A stretch of DNA of 64,000 nt from Iodobacter fluviatilis (GTDB lineage Bacteria; Pseudomonadota; Gammaproteobacteria; Burkholderiales; Chitinibacteraceae), in NCBI RefSeq assembly GCF_900451195.1, contig NZ_UGHR01000001.1, forward strand, positions 2,790,001 to 2,854,000, read 5' to 3'. Below, one piece after another: positions 37,204-45,456 of this stretch. The notes below the pieces were generated by a model. The model saw nothing but the letters and a program-made list of their open reading frames with translations. It was not told the DNA's origin and ran no database searches. Position numbers and translations under genes: made by a program. Each line of letters opens with the position of its first letter. Position 1 is the stretch's first letter.

Positions 37204-37284
37204 TTAAAAACGCTCCGGTTTAAACAGCGCGTAAAAAAGGTAAACAAATAAAACAACGGTAACCAGCGAAATCAATACGATCAT
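37204..37284 (-). CDS. kdpF: KdpF small membrane subunit
   Basis: 26 residues: a single hydrophobic helix (IVLISLVTVVLFVYLFYALF) ending in KPERF, the usual KdpF form. KdpF stabilises the KdpFABC complex. A strong GGAGG lies 8 bases before ATG 37284. The ATG overlaps the stop of a 30-residue frame upstream (ATGA), and the TAA is followed at once by the kdpA ATG. Confidence 0.92.
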   Translation of the reverse strand: MIVLISLVTVVLFVYLFYALFKPERF

Positions 37285-37373
37285 GATTCGCCTCCAAGGT
37301 GGCTACACAGCAGTAAAAGTAAGGCGGGGCATACCGCTATTACGCATAAAGCGCCTAAATAGATCACATCCAT
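37281..37373 (-). CDS. Small hydrophobic protein upstream of kdpF
   Basis: 30 codons from ATG 37373, preceded by AAGAG at 6 bases. The product is one hydrophobic helix (MDVIYLGALCVIAVCPALLL and on) with three cysteines and a short tail, HLGGES. Its stop TGA overlaps the kdpF ATG (ATGA), and its last codons contain the kdpF ribosome site, so it looks like a leader cistron coupled to kdpF. Small single-helix frames before kdpF occur in other proteobacteria, from memory; function unknown. Confidence 0.65.
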   Translation of the reverse strand: MDVIYLGALCVIAVCPALLLLLCSHLGGES

Positions 37374-37453
37374 GGCTAACTCTTATAAAGAGGAATCGAC
37401 CCGTATACTTTATGGAATACAGCGTAAAGACTTTGGTAAAAACGCAGGCCATC

Positions 37454-37474
37454 GTATAAAGAAAGTATAAAAAT
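37454..37474 (-). promoter_or_regulatory. KdpE-box-like element upstream of the kdp operon
   Basis: On the minus strand the sequence is TTTATACTTTCTTTATAC, very close to the E. coli KdpE target TTTATACTTTTTTTACAC. It sits about 80 bases before the first kdp start codon, in AT-rich DNA. The family operator makes positive control by KdpDE likely. Confidence 0.75.
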
Positions 37475-37917
37475 TATAAAAATTTGTACTTAAAAGAGCC
37501 GTCATGACCGGACTTCGGTTTTGAGCGCGATCAAGACCTAGAGCCCACAAAAGGCCACAGCATCAAGGCACAGGTATAAATTTTTCTGCAAATAGCCACT
37601 CTCCCGTGCTGCACTGCAAGCGCGGCCGCCTCTATCTGATATATGACTTACGCAATAAATGGCTTCATGCAATCTAAAATGGCTTTTTTTGCCTGATCCC
37701 CTGCATATAAAAATGCCCGTGCCCATCTTGCATCAGCGCCCCCGACCTCTTTTATGCACGTTTTATCAGGCGGCTCAGCGCAAAATAATCTGTGGAAAAA
37801 ATGACTGAATCCATCACCTTCTTTTGCTTTCCATTTCAGAAAGACAATCGGCAGGGTAAAATCAGCCCCAAAGCATCACCTTTACATCACCGGCTTTTTT
37901 AAATGTGGGGAAGCAAA
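37475..37917. other. Gene-free stretch between the kdp promoter and the L7/L12-like gene
   Basis: About 440 bases hold no frame I can support. Short frames here lack ribosome sites and family features. The right end carries the promoter of the next plus-strand gene, with GGGGA 6 bases before ATG 37918. Confidence 0.5.
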
Positions 37918-38202
37918 ATGTCAGACAATTTTTGGATGGCGCTAATGATCGTGGGCAGCCTCGGCTTTGTGCTCTTGCAGTCATTAACTGATCGCTTAAG
38001 ACGGATTGAAGCCAAACTTGACCGGCTGCTCGCCCTGCAGGGGATTGATGAAAACAAATGGCAGGCGCCATCCGCTGAAGTAATCAAATTAGCAAGGGCC
38101 GGGGAAAAAATCAGCGCAATAAGACTTTATCGCAGGCAACAAGGGGCGGGGCTTAAAGAGGCAAAAGAAGCGATAGAAAAATACATCAGCCCAAATACAT
38201 GA
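37918..38202 (+). CDS. Membrane-anchored protein with ribosomal L7/L12-like C-terminal fold
   Basis: 94 residues from ATG 37918 (GGGGA upstream); an ATG at 37903 lacks a ribosome site. An N-terminal hydrophobic segment (about 4-20; WMALMIVGSLGFVLLQSL) precedes a short coiled coil (LRRIEAKLDRLL). Residues about 52-92 (VIKLARAGEKISAIRLYR then GLKEAKEAIEKY) match the C-terminal domain of ribosomal protein L7/L12. Such small membrane-linked L7/L12-fold proteins are frequent and of unknown role. This is not the ribosomal protein itself. Confidence 0.75.
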   Translation: MSDNFWMALMIVGSLGFVLLQSLTDRLRRIEAKLDRLLALQGIDENKWQAPSAEVIKLARAGEKISAIRLYRRQQGAGLKEAKEAIEKYISPNT

Positions 38203-38293
38203 ATATAAAAATGTAAAAACAGCTCAGGCAAAACTAAGAAGCATTCATTAAGCAGATAATGCCCCCCAGCCCTGTCAATGCAGGAGATAGACG

Positions 38294-38677
38294 ATGACCC
38301 CCACCGAAATTCGCGCACTGATTGATCAGTACATCCATGCTTACAACCGCAAAGACGTAACAGCCATGCTGCTGACCGTGCACCCTGATGTGGAATTCAA
38401 AAATATCGCGGATGGCGTTGTAAATACCCACACCACAGGCCGGGAAGAATTAAAAGTGCTGGCGGAGCAATCTGTCGCCATATTTTCGGAACGGCATCAG
38501 GAAATACTCAGTTTTGAAAGCAGCCCCCACAAGGCCAGCGCATCCATCGCCTTTCGTGCCGTCGTTGCCGATGATTTGCCCAATGGCTTAAAGAAAGGCC
38601 AGACGCTGGAATTATCCGGCCGGTCTGAATTTGAATTTAAAGACGGCCTGATTGCCAAGATTACCGATTTAAGCTAG
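38294..38677 (+). CDS. NTF2-like/SnoaL-type protein
   Basis: 127 residues with the cone-shaped NTF2-like fold pattern: IRALIDQYIHAYNRKDVTAM (start helix), VHPDVEFKN, FSERHQEI and FKDGLIAKITDLS at the end. These domains serve as enzymes or binding proteins, and none of the specific active-site patterns stands out. It probably shares a transcript with the following gene, 60 bases away. Confidence 0.8.
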   Translation: MTPTEIRALIDQYIHAYNRKDVTAMLLTVHPDVEFKNIADGVVNTHTTGREELKVLAEQSVAIFSERHQEILSFESSPHKASASIAFRAVVADDLPNGLKKGQTLELSGRSEFEFKDGLIAKITDLS

Positions 38678-38737
38678 CCCGCCATCTTATTGCCGTATTG
38701 ACTTGGCCCACCCAAACGCAAAGCAAAGGTCTTACCC

Positions 38738-39199
38738 ATGAATATGCTTACCGCACTGCTCGCTCAACCCAGAAAATTCACAGGGCACGGCACAAACCAC
38801 GAAGGCGAAGACTTTATCGGACATATTGAAATTAAAACACTGCCTTCCCCGGTTGCACTCATGTTGTACTACTCAGCATGTGGAGCAGATGGACAACAGT
38901 TTCACAGTGAAGCCACGCTGCTTGGAAACACAGCAGAGGGCAAGCTCTGCCTGTGGCCTGTGATGGAAGAGTTGCCCTTTGTATTACCGCATACGGAATC
39001 AAGCAGTGCCGTTATGACTGACGGAGAATTCATTGCTATTTTTTCCAGCGGGCCACGTGACAGAACAGAAATATTTCGCGAAGAAATCACAATCAAACTA
39101 CAGCCTGATGGCGGCATTAGCTATGCACATAGCTGGGGCATGCCGGGCGGCACATTCGAAGCCAGATCAAGCTGTGTACTCTTTCCTTCTGAGCATTAA
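38738..39199 (+). CDS. Hypothetical protein, DUF1579-like beta-barrel
   Basis: 153 residues, no signal peptide. A series of beta-strand-like segments (FTGHGTNHEGEDFIGHIEIK; DGEFIAIFSSG; EITIKLQPDGGISYAHSWGMPGG) suggests a small calycin-type barrel, but I cannot name a family with certainty. It lies between an NTF2-like protein and the GIY-YIG gene and ends 49 bases before the latter. The three may form one unit. Confidence 0.65.
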   Translation: MNMLTALLAQPRKFTGHGTNHEGEDFIGHIEIKTLPSPVALMLYYSACGADGQQFHSEATLLGNTAEGKLCLWPVMEELPFVLPHTESSSAVMTDGEFIAIFSSGPRDRTEIFREEITIKLQPDGGISYAHSWGMPGGTFEARSSCVLFPSEH

Positions 39200-39248
39200 T
39201 ACTGCCGTACTACACACACAAGCCCCAATTAAACCCAGAGCACTTTCT

Positions 39249-39890
39249 ATGGCCGATATCAGTTCACAAATTGTTTATGTTTTAACCAATCCAGCCATGC
39301 CGGGCCTCGTGAAGATAGGGAAAACAACGCACGCAGAAGTTGAAGAAAGAATGAAGCAATTATATGGAACAGGCGTGCCTGTACCCTTTGATTGCGCGTT
39401 TGCCTGCCAGGTTAGAGATGCTGGCGAAGTTGAAAAAGCGCTTCATTTTGCCTTTGGCAATCATAGAATTAACCCCAACCGGGAGTTTTTTAAAATTGAG
39501 CCTGAGCGGGTTATTTCTGTGCTTAGATTATTAAAAGTAGAAGATATAACGCTTGAATTTGAACAGCAGTTAGATTCTGATATTGAAGATATCGATAAAC
39601 AATCGGCAGATCATTTCAAAAAAACCAAACGCCCCAGAATGAATTTCCATGAGCTGGGTATTCCTGATGGATCCATTTTAATTTCTAAAGACGGCAGCCA
39701 GCAGGCCATTGTGATTGGAGAAAAAAAAGTACGCTTCGCAGATGAAATCACCTCATTAACTGAAGCAACCCGAAGACTACTGGGATTAGCAGAAGGCAGC
39801 CCTATTCAGCCTTCGCCTTACTGGACATTTAATGGCGAAACCATAAAAGAAATTTACGAGGCTTTTCACACAGAGGGTGAAGAGTCGTGA
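39249..39890 (+). CDS. GIY-YIG nuclease-fold protein with RAMA-like C-terminus
   Basis: 213 residues from ATG 39249; the frame is open to 39033, but that part overlaps the previous gene. Residues 8-95 are a T5orf172-type GIY-YIG domain: IVYVLTNPAMPGLVKIGKT holds the motif, with Arg34 in EERMKQL and Glu79 in NREFFKI as possible catalytic residues. A charged linker follows (100-130). Residues about 135-205 (IPDGSILISKDG; LTEATRRLLGL; PYWTFNGETIKEIYE) resemble the RAMA domain linked to modification methylases and restriction systems. A DNA-processing or defence role is plausible. No methylase is adjacent, so it is an orphan. Confidence 0.72.
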   Translation: MADISSQIVYVLTNPAMPGLVKIGKTTHAEVEERMKQLYGTGVPVPFDCAFACQVRDAGEVEKALHFAFGNHRINPNREFFKIEPERVISVLRLLKVEDITLEFEQQLDSDIEDIDKQSADHFKKTKRPRMNFHELGIPDGSILISKDGSQQAIVIGEKKVRFADEITSLTEATRRLLGLAEGSPIQPSPYWTFNGETIKEIYEAFHTEGEES

Positions 39891-40046
39891 TTTTTTAACC
39901 CCTAAAGAAACCCGCCACCCCCCGCTGTACCGTCCAGCCAGCGTATTGGTATGTCCCACAACGCTATCCTATGGTGAACATCAGTAGTAAGAAAAGCAGG
40001 CGGCCTGCTTAAGCAAGGCTGTTGCTGTTCACCCTAGGAGCAAATG

Positions 40047-41657
40047 ATGAACGTTACTCAAAGATTATTAACTCTGGTTGGAACAGCCTTGCTGGGCGTC
40101 ATTGCCGTTACCGGAGTGGGGCTTTATCAGATTGACAAGGTGTATAACAGCGCCAACTATGCCACGGTAAACAGCGTACCCAGCCTTGTAGTGCTTGATG
40201 CCGCTTTTGATCATTTTGTCCAGCTGGATAAAATGCTGAGCGAACATGTATTAACCATAGATGCAGCAGCCAAAGCAGACTTAGCGCAAAAAATGCCGCC
40301 CGTTTTATCTGCCATTGAGGCCGAATTCAAGCGATACGAACCCCTGCTGAGTAATGACAGCGACAGGCAGATGTTGGCGGATGACCGGGCTGCACTGGCC
40401 AGCTACAACTCAATCCGGCAACAAACATTAACAGCTTCTGCAGGTAATCAGGCTGATGAGGCAAGAAGCTTATTAAACAATAGCGTCAGGTCTTTTGAGA
40501 AAGTACGCGCTTTAATCGAGGCTCACCGTGGCTTTAACGTTGCGCTGGCCAATCAGGGCGACAAAGATGCACAAAGTGCTTTTGGGCTGGCCAAACAGTT
40601 ATTTCTTGTTTGCGGTGTGCTGGCTGCAATTTTGAGCATCATTTTGGGCATTATCACCGCGCGTGGCATTGTTGTGCCCTTACGGCGCACCATCGGTATC
40701 GCCAACCGTATTGCCTCCGGCGATCTGACCAATGACACCCGCAGCCAAGGCTGCGATGAAACATCACAGATGATGCACGCCTTAGGCGATATGCAAACTG
40801 CGCTGCGGCAGGCCATTTCTGCAATGCGCACCCATGCTGATTCGCTAGCCATATCAGCCGCCGGAATGGTAGAGCATTCAGAACAGGTATCGCTCAGTGC
40901 AGGGCTACAGAGCGATGCCGCATCCAATATGGCGGCAACAGTTGAAGAAATGACCGTCAGCATCGGTCAAATCAGCAATAACGCTGGGGATGCACAGAAG
41001 GCATCGCTGCAGGCCGAAGCCAGATCCAATGAGGGCGCGGTGGTGATCCGGAATGTGGCGGATGAAATCCATAGTATTGCTGCAGAGATCACAGAAACAG
41101 CCACAAAAATAGCGGCCTTGGGAGATGAATCACAACGTATTTCCAGCATTGTGGCCGTGATCCGCGAAGTGGCCGAGCAAACCAATTTACTGGCGCTTAA
41201 TGCGGCCATCGAAGCAGCACGAGCAGGTGAGCAAGGACGCGGCTTTGCCGTTGTTGCCGACGAGGTAAGAAAACTCGCCGAGCGCACCAGCGGGGCAACC
41301 AGAGAAATTGCCGATATGATCAGGCTGATCCAGGACCGGGCCGACAGCTCGGTAGCAGGCATGAATCGCACAGTGGAGAAAGTAAGCAGTGGCGTTACTC
41401 TGGCCAGCCTTGCCGCTGAAGCCATAGGCAGCATTGCAGACAGCGCCAAAGTGGCCGAAGCCGCCATATCTGCCATCTCTTCCGCCCTGCAGGAGCAATC
41501 CACAGCCAGCGGGCAAATTGCAGGCAGCGTAGAGCGGATTGCACAAATGACAGAAGAAAGCAGCGTGGCCGCCAAAGGCAGCTCTTCATCAGCTGCGGCC
41601 CTTTCGGCATTAGCCCAACAAATGCGTGGCGCCGTCTTGCGCTTTAATCTGGAATAA
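40047..41657 (+). CDS. Methyl-accepting chemotaxis protein
   Basis: 536 residues. The start is the second of two tandem ATGs, since AGGAG lies 6 bases before it. Membrane helix 1 is about 8-30. The periplasmic four-helix-bundle sensor (4HB_MCP) spans about 33-185. Helix 2 is about 187-209, HAMP about 210-262, and the signalling coiled coil extends to the end. The hairpin tip is canonical ([19 protein letters not shown]). There is no C-terminal NWETF-like CheR docking pentapeptide; it ends AVLRFNLE. It senses an unknown ligand and signals to CheA. A single-gene unit; no che gene is nearby. Confidence 0.95.
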   Translation: MNVTQRLLTLVGTALLGVIAVTGVGLYQIDKVYNSANYATVNSVPSLVVLDAAFDHFVQLDKMLSEHVLTIDAAAKADLAQKMPPVLSAIEAEFKRYEPLLSNDSDRQMLADDRAALASYNSIRQQTLTASAGNQADEARSLLNNSVRSFEKVRALIEAHRGFNVALANQGDKDAQSAFGLAKQLFLVCGVLAAILSIILGIITARGIVVPLRRTIGIANRIASGDLTNDTRSQGCDETSQMMHALGDMQTALRQAISAMRTHADSLAISAAGMVEHSEQVSLSAGLQSDAASNMAATVEEMTVSIGQISNNAGDAQKASLQAEARSNEGAVVIRNVADEIHSIAAEITETATKIAALGDESQRISSIVAVIREVAEQTNLLALNAAIEAARAGEQGRGFAVVADEVRKLAERTSGATREIADMIRLIQDRADSSVAGMNRTVEKVSSGVTLASLAAEAIGSIADSAKVAEAAISAISSALQEQSTASGQIAGSVERIAQMTEESSVAAKGSSSSAAALSALAQQMRGAVLRFNLE

Positions 41658-41805
41658 CAGGGGCGGCAGCGCTCTTACTTCAATCAACCAGCGGAACCAC
41701 TGCCCCGCTGGCAAACGGACATCAAAAGGGCAATGAGCGCCTTGCACGCTGTTTTCATCTCACTCATGCCGGGCTTTACCAGAGGGTTTGCCCAGCTCGT
41801 AAGCG

Positions 41806-43452
41806 CTAATCCCGCCCACCTTCCGTGGCTGCGGGTGTCAGGCTTTTTGCCAGTTTAACTAATTGCAAAAACTCACCCCGATAGCCAAATGCATCATCAC
41901 CACGGGCATTGCCGGCAATAGCGGCGACTTTTGCGTAGTTGAAGTCACTCATATACCGCCCATTACGCAATAATTGCCCGAAACCCGCCACGGCAGTGGC
42001 AAAGCGGAATTCATTACTGGCCTGATTAAAGCTGTTTAGTACATCACGGCGCTGTAGCGGGATTTCGATCAGCTGGCTTTTATTGCTATCGGGCGCTTTA
42101 TAGCGCAGGCGTAAAAAGCCCAGCTCGTCGCTCAGCGTGGTTTTTTTAGCGGGTTTGGCTTCATAACGCAGCGGCTCCAAATAACCCGCTTTACCGGCAA
42201 AAGTCACTTCATAGAGTGCCGTCACGGTGTGGCCTGCCCCAATATCACCGGCATCCACCTTATCGTTATTAAAATCTTCACGCTTAAGCTGGCGGTTTTC
42301 ATAGCCAATCAGCCGATACTCTTTGACCTGCTCCGGGTTGAATTCAACTTGGATTTTGACATCTTTGGCTACGGTGGCCAGCGTAGAGCTCATTTCATCC
42401 ACCAGCACTTTTTGCCCCTCGTTCAAATTATCAATGTAGTGGTAATTGCCGTTGCCCATATCGGCCACCTGCTCCATCAGCGCATCATTGTAATTTCCCA
42501 TTCCAAAGCCCAAAGTGCTTAAAGAAACCCCTGCCTCACGCTCTTTTTCAACCATTTCTTTCAGCGCATCAATACTGGTGACACCCACATTAAAATCACC
42601 ATCGGTGGCCAGCAGGATGCGATTGATCCCGCCTTTAATAAAACCCTGCCGTGCCATCTGATAAGCCAGCTGAATACCTGCCGCACCTGCTGTGCCACCC
42701 CCAGCAACCAGCTGATCAATCGCGCGCTTGATTTGGTTTTTATCCGCACTTGGCTCCAGCACCACCTTCGTACCGGAGGCATAGGTCACTAAGGAAACAT
42801 GGTCTGCTGCTTTAAGCTGATCCACCAATAATTTAAGCGAAGCTTGCAGCAGCGGTAGTTTATTAGGCTCATTCATCGAGCCAGATACATCCACCAGAAA
42901 CACTAAATTTGCCGCAGGCAACGCGGCCGCTTTGATGTCCTGCGCCTTGATACCAATGCGGATCAGATGCTTATCCACGCCCCAAGGCGCGGGCGCTATT
43001 TCGGTGTATACGGCAAAGGGGCGGCTACCGGCCTGATGCGGATAATTGTAAGGAAAATAATTAATCATCTCCTCTACCCGCACCGCGTCTTTGGGGGGTA
43101 ACTGACCCGCTTGCAAAAAGCGGCGCACATTGGTGTAGCTGGCGGTATCCACATCAATTGAAAAAGTAGAAACCGGCTCTACAGCCACGGCCTTCACGGA
43201 CAGCTCTTCCAGCTTGCTATAGTTTTCACGGCTAGGCTCAGCAGATGCAAGCGGCGCATTGGGCTGTGTACGCACACCTGCCTCGGCCATTGCTTGTATT
43301 TTGCTGGCGACAGGCGCAGGTGCTGCTACTCGCTCTGCAGGCTGGCTGTTATGGGGAAGACTTGTATCGTACTTATTAAATGCGGTTCCTCCGCAGGCGC
43401 TAAGTAAAACCACGCCGGATAAAACACTTAAAGACAGGGGAAACTTAGTCAT
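41806..43452 (-). CDS. VWA-domain lipoprotein, YfbK-like
   Basis: 548 residues from ATG 43452; codons upstream to 43485 would precede the signal peptide. A lipoprotein signal ends VVLLSACGG, so Cys20 is likely lipidated. After a linker, a conserved N-terminal region (TFSIDVDTASYTNVRRFL) leads into a von Willebrand A domain with MIDAS DVSGSMNEPNK and the DUF3520-type C-terminus. The family is widespread, and its function is unknown. Monocistronic, convergent with the chemoreceptor gene. Confidence 0.92.
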   Translation of the reverse strand: MTKFPLSLSVLSGVVLLSACGGTAFNKYDTSLPHNSQPAERVAAPAPVASKIQAMAEAGVRTQPNAPLASAEPSRENYSKLEELSVKAVAVEPVSTFSIDVDTASYTNVRRFLQAGQLPPKDAVRVEEMINYFPYNYPHQAGSRPFAVYTEIAPAPWGVDKHLIRIGIKAQDIKAAALPAANLVFLVDVSGSMNEPNKLPLLQASLKLLVDQLKAADHVSLVTYASGTKVVLEPSADKNQIKRAIDQLVAGGGTAGAAGIQLAYQMARQGFIKGGINRILLATDGDFNVGVTSIDALKEMVEKEREAGVSLSTLGFGMGNYNDALMEQVADMGNGNYHYIDNLNEGQKVLVDEMSSTLATVAKDVKIQVEFNPEQVKEYRLIGYENRQLKREDFNNDKVDAGDIGAGHTVTALYEVTFAGKAGYLEPLRYEAKPAKKTTLSDELGFLRLRYKAPDSNKSQLIEIPLQRRDVLNSFNQASNEFRFATAVAGFGQLLRNGRYMSDFNYAKVAAIAGNARGDDAFGYRGEFLQLVKLAKSLTPAATEGGRD

Positions 43453-43657
43453 GGCATGAAGTCCTGAATAAAGGGGAACAAACAAGGAAACAAAGTTACC
43501 AGAGAGCCTATCGACGTTTCATTCGCGGCTTAGCCAAATTGTGAATAAAGCGTCAACAGCCCCTGGAAAGATTAAATATTTTAAATTATTCCTGCGAACT
43601 GCCACTTCAGCGCGAGGGCTTGGTTTCTACTCAAATACGGTGTTCATGCTATTTGAG

Positions 43658-43885
43658 CAAACTTAAATCCTGCAGTGTTTTATGCCCGCGACTCAAAAAT
43701 CACACAACATGCCTAGGTTTTTCCGTATAGGAGGGGGCAGCACGCTGTTTATAAGCCCAATCAAACCTCAACACTCACCCTTCTGCACTGCTAGGCTGTG
43801 TGTTTTTTAAGCCCATCTAGAAGATGCTGACAGATTTCGACGCCCTGCGTGTTATTTCTAAAATGGCAGTTTAGCGTATTCAAAC
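43658..43885 (-). pseudogene. Decayed copy of the end of the 46634-47050 gene and its 3' flank
   Basis: The minus-strand reading at 43761-43885 gives CHFRNNTQGVEICQHLLDGL, then an in-frame TAG, then QCRRVSVEV and TGA. The intact gene to the right has CQFRNDPQGVGIYQHILDVL ... GRRVNVAV. Similarity continues into the 3' flank (ATGCCCGC at 43681 vs 46563). Only the C-terminal third is left, and it carries a stop, so it is a remnant. It sits directly upstream of the arsenic operon, whose other side is the intact copy. The rest of 43453-44009 holds no gene. Confidence 0.75.
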
Positions 43886-43987
43886 AAGACTTACCTTTTA
43901 AGAAAAGCTTGCTCCTACCCTGTTTATTTCCTCTTCTTGATGTCCCTCATTTTTAGCGAACGCGAAAATCCTTCTTGACTTCATTCT

Positions 43988-44011
43988 ATATTTCTATAAT
44001 TATAGAAATAT
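43988..44011. promoter_or_regulatory. 24-bp palindromic ArsR operator over the arsR start
   Basis: ATATTTCTATAA followed by TTATAGAAATAT is a perfect 24-base palindrome. Its last two bases are the first two of the arsR ATG (44010). It contains TATAAT (43995-44000). TTGACT lies at 43975-43980, with a short 14-base spacing. AT-rich dyads are typical ArsR targets, so autorepression released by As(III) is expected. Confidence 0.8.
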
Positions 44012-44342
44012 GAATACAAAAACTGCCGTCACACTCCTAGCCGCACTAGCTCAGGACACTCGCTTAGCAATCTACCGACTACTGGTACAAGAAGGACCAG
44101 AAGGTTTGGCTGTTGGCCAAATCGGTGAACGTCTGGAGGTTGCCAATGCCACCCTGTCCTTCCATCTGAAGGAGTTAACGCACGCGGGCCTGATCAATCG
44201 GCGACAAGACGGGCGCTTTATCTATTATTCCGCTAACTATGAGCAAATGAATAATTTGCTCTGTTTTATGACTGAGAACTGCTGCCGTGGCCAAGCTTGT
44301 GCGCCCTCTGACCCTCAATCTTGCGACAGCAGCTGTATTTAA
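44010..44342 (+). CDS. arsR: ArsR family arsenite-responsive repressor
   Basis: 110-residue winged-helix repressor. The usual DNA-reading helix is ATLSFHLKELTHAGLI. The classical ELCVCDL metal site is absent; instead Cys91, Cys92 and Cys97 in NCCRGQAC form a C-terminal site like that of Acidithiobacillus ferrooxidans ArsR (C95/C96/C102). Further cysteines follow at the end (SCDSSC). It is the first gene of the ars operon. There is no ribosome site before the ATG, and the predicted -10 is only about 10 bases upstream, so the mRNA may be leaderless. Confidence 0.93.
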   Translation: MNTKTAVTLLAALAQDTRLAIYRLLVQEGPEGLAVGQIGERLEVANATLSFHLKELTHAGLINRRQDGRFIYYSANYEQMNNLLCFMTENCCRGQACAPSDPQSCDSSCI

Positions 44343-44366
44343 CATTTATCTCATCGGGGTTAAAAA

Positions 44367-44843
44367 ATGAAACGCTTTCATGTCCATATCTCGGTACCAA
44401 AGCTGGACGACAGCATACGCTTTTATTCTGCGCTGTTCGCGGCCGAGCCGACCGTGCTCAAGCCCGACTACGCGAAGTGGATGCTCGACGATCCACGCAT
44501 TAATTTCGCCATCTCGCAGCGAGGCGCACCGGCGGGCCTTGATCACCTTGGTTTTCAGGTCGACAGCGACGACGAGCTGACCGCCTTGCAAAACCAATTA
44601 GCCGCTGCCGACATCTCTGTGCTCAGCGAGCCAGGCACAGCCTGTTGCTACGCCCAATCAGACAAGCACTGGGTTACTGATCCGGCGGGCATTGCATGGG
44701 AAAGCTATCGCACCCTTGGCAGCATCCCAACTTTCAACGGCAGCGAATCCACAATAGAAACCAAGGCCTGTTGCGCGCCCAAGGCTGTTGCAGTAACGCC
44801 CACTCCCAAAAACAGCTGTGCCCCCGGCAGTAACTGCTGCTAA
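44367..44843 (+). CDS. arsI: ArsI/CadI family organoarsenical lyase
   Basis: 158-residue VOC-fold protein. ArsI cleaves the C-As bond of trivalent methylarsenicals with Fe(II). His and Glu residues in HVHISVP (start), LDHLGFQV and GIAWESY are the expected metal ligands. The vicinal pair Cys-Cys in TACCYAQSDKHW binds the arsenical. The C-terminus is cysteine-rich (KACCAPK; GSNCC), extra to the catalytic core. The coding region is visibly more GC-rich than its surroundings, in line with transfer. It lies 25 bases after arsR. Confidence 0.9.
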   Translation: MKRFHVHISVPKLDDSIRFYSALFAAEPTVLKPDYAKWMLDDPRINFAISQRGAPAGLDHLGFQVDSDDELTALQNQLAAADISVLSEPGTACCYAQSDKHWVTDPAGIAWESYRTLGSIPTFNGSESTIETKACCAPKAVAVTPTPKNSCAPGSNCC

Positions 44844-44871
44844 AACCAATGCAAAACCTCGGAGATTCACG

Positions 44872-45369
44872 ATGAGCAACAAAGTCTACAACGTCCTTTT
44901 CCTGTGTACGGCCAATTCGGCGCGCAGTGTCATGTCCGAAGGCTGGCTGAATATGCTGGGCAAGGGACGCTTTAAAGCCTTCAGTGCGGGCAGCCACCCC
45001 AGCGGCCAAGTCAACCCGTACGCGATCACCCTGCTAAATGAGATTGGCTACGACACCAGTGCACTGCGCTCGAAATCATGGGAAGAGTTTGAAGCCGCTG
45101 ACGCCCCGCACATGGATATTGTCATCACCGTTTGTGACAACGCCAAAGGAGAACTCTGCCCAATTTGGCCAGGGCATCCGCTAACAGCACACTGGGGCTA
45201 TGAAGACCCGCACGGAGAAACAGAGGAAGAAAAACAAGCTTCGTTCCGCAAAGTTTTCTTGCAGATAAAGCAGCGCGTCTTGCTCCTTGCGAGTCTGCCT
45301 GACGAAAAGCTGGCCAGCTTAGCGTTGAAAGACGTGGTACGTGATATTGGCGAAAGCAAACTCGACTAG
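44872..45369 (+). CDS. arsC: Arsenate reductase, low-molecular-weight phosphatase type
   Basis: 165 residues from ATG 44872, with GGAG before it; an open frame to 44818 overlaps arsI. The P-loop FLCTANSARS carries the nucleophilic Cys, and Asp in the APHMDIVITVCDNAKGELCP region completes the site (residues about 80-100). It reduces As(V) to As(III) with thioredoxin or glutaredoxin/mycothiol-like partners; the class cannot be fixed from sequence. Part of the ars operon. Confidence 0.93.
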   Translation: MSNKVYNVLFLCTANSARSVMSEGWLNMLGKGRFKAFSAGSHPSGQVNPYAITLLNEIGYDTSALRSKSWEEFEAADAPHMDIVITVCDNAKGELCPIWPGHPLTAHWGYEDPHGETEEEKQASFRKVFLQIKQRVLLLASLPDEKLASLALKDVVRDIGESKLD

Positions 45370-45456
45370 CAGCTGCTGTTGCAAAGTGATTCATCCGAGG
45401 CTGCACGCGCTGGTCTATGCCGTGCAGCGCCCTAAGATTGAAAATTGGAGTGCATG

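Noticed and set aside
37538..37726. Minus-strand frame upstream of kdp
   Set aside because: No ribosome site, no similarity to anything recognised, low complexity of coding signal.
41688..41711. CCAGCGG/CCGCTGG stem between the chemoreceptor and VWA genes as terminator
   Set aside because: No T run on either strand and only 7 bp; too weak to list.
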